Positions 5,685 through 5,717 of a stretch of 5,717 nucleotides of DNA are shown here, one piece after another. The DNA comes from Desulfuromonadaceae bacterium (lineage in GTDB: Bacteria > Desulfobacterota > Desulfuromonadia > Desulfuromonadales > Desulfuromonadaceae): assembly GCA_027065245.1 (NCBI GenBank), contig JAMOOS010000337.1, positions 1 through 5,717 of the forward strand, given 5' to 3'. Both the position numbers and the translations under genes were made by a program. The notes beneath the pieces were generated by a model. That model made no database searches. It saw only the letters and a list, made by a program, of their open reading frames with translations, and was not told where the DNA came from. Each line of letters opens with the position of its first letter. Positions within the stretch are counted from its first letter, which is position 1.

Positions 5685-5717
5685 GTGCAGGCGTTGATGT
5701 TACTATACCGCCCCTTT
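5685..5717 (+). CDS. possible start of a further gene (runs off the right edge)
   Basis: GTG at 5685-5687 lies seven bases after AGAGGTG (5671-5677) and opens a frame with no stop to the window end, reading MQALMLLYRPF. An ATG in the same frame at 5697 is an alternative start with a poorer site. Eleven codons are too few to identify a product. In many proteobacteria ftsK is followed by lolA, and a hydrophobic start would be compatible with a signal peptide, but this is a guess from context only. Confidence 0.35.
   Translation, partial: MQALMLLYRPF

Overview
The window looks like a chromosomal piece from a Gram-negative delta-proteobacterium, most likely a Desulfuromonadales relative (Geobacter/Pelobacter/Desulfuromonas type). 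That placement rests on the wording of the FtsK motor domain (for example VDELADLM, GREIEE, ANFPTRISF, FLPPGTSSLQRIHGAF) and on the style of the other two genes: a ModA-like 'GDLYLPG' binding protein and a many-PAS GGDEF/EAL sensor. It is a judgement from memory of these families, not from a database search.

Layout, all on the + strand: (1) 1-1046, the C-terminal part of ftsK, cut by the left edge just after the Walker A motif; (2) 1047-1169, an AT-rich gap with a weak promoter candidate and a clear ribosome binding site; (3) 1170-1967, a lipoprotein of the ModA-like periplasmic binding protein family; (4) 1969-5616, a 1215-residue inner-membrane sensor: TM, about 200 residues of periplasmic helix-rich domain, TM, coiled coil, four PAS domains, a degenerate GGDEF (GADEF) and an intact EAL domain; (5) 5617-5717, an AT-rich spacer and the possible first codons of another gene. 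No tRNA, rRNA, CRISPR array, transposase or recognisable rho-independent terminator was seen, and no minus-strand gene is credible.

The interesting part is genes 3 and 4. They are separated by one base, so they are almost certainly co-translated. The binding protein has a lipobox followed by Asp-Asn, which in the E. coli Lol rules would hold it in the inner membrane, beside the periplasmic domain of the sensor. The pair therefore looks like a ligand-to-cyclic-di-GMP relay: an oxyanion-type binding lipoprotein reports ligand state to a transmembrane protein whose likely output is cyclic-di-GMP hydrolysis by EAL, modulated by a probably non-cyclising GGDEF domain and by PAS domains, one of which carries a four-cysteine cluster that could hold a metal or Fe-S centre. 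The closest known logic is Vibrio cholerae NspS-MbaA (PotD-like protein plus GGDEF-EAL), and, with histidine kinases, TorT-TorS and AioX-AioS. The ligand and the downstream process cannot be read from this window.

Base composition changes at the ftsK boundary: hand counts of single 60-base lines give about 65% and 55% G+C inside ftsK, but about 48-50% in three lines from the two signalling genes. This suggests, but does not prove, a separately acquired two-gene module placed after ftsK.
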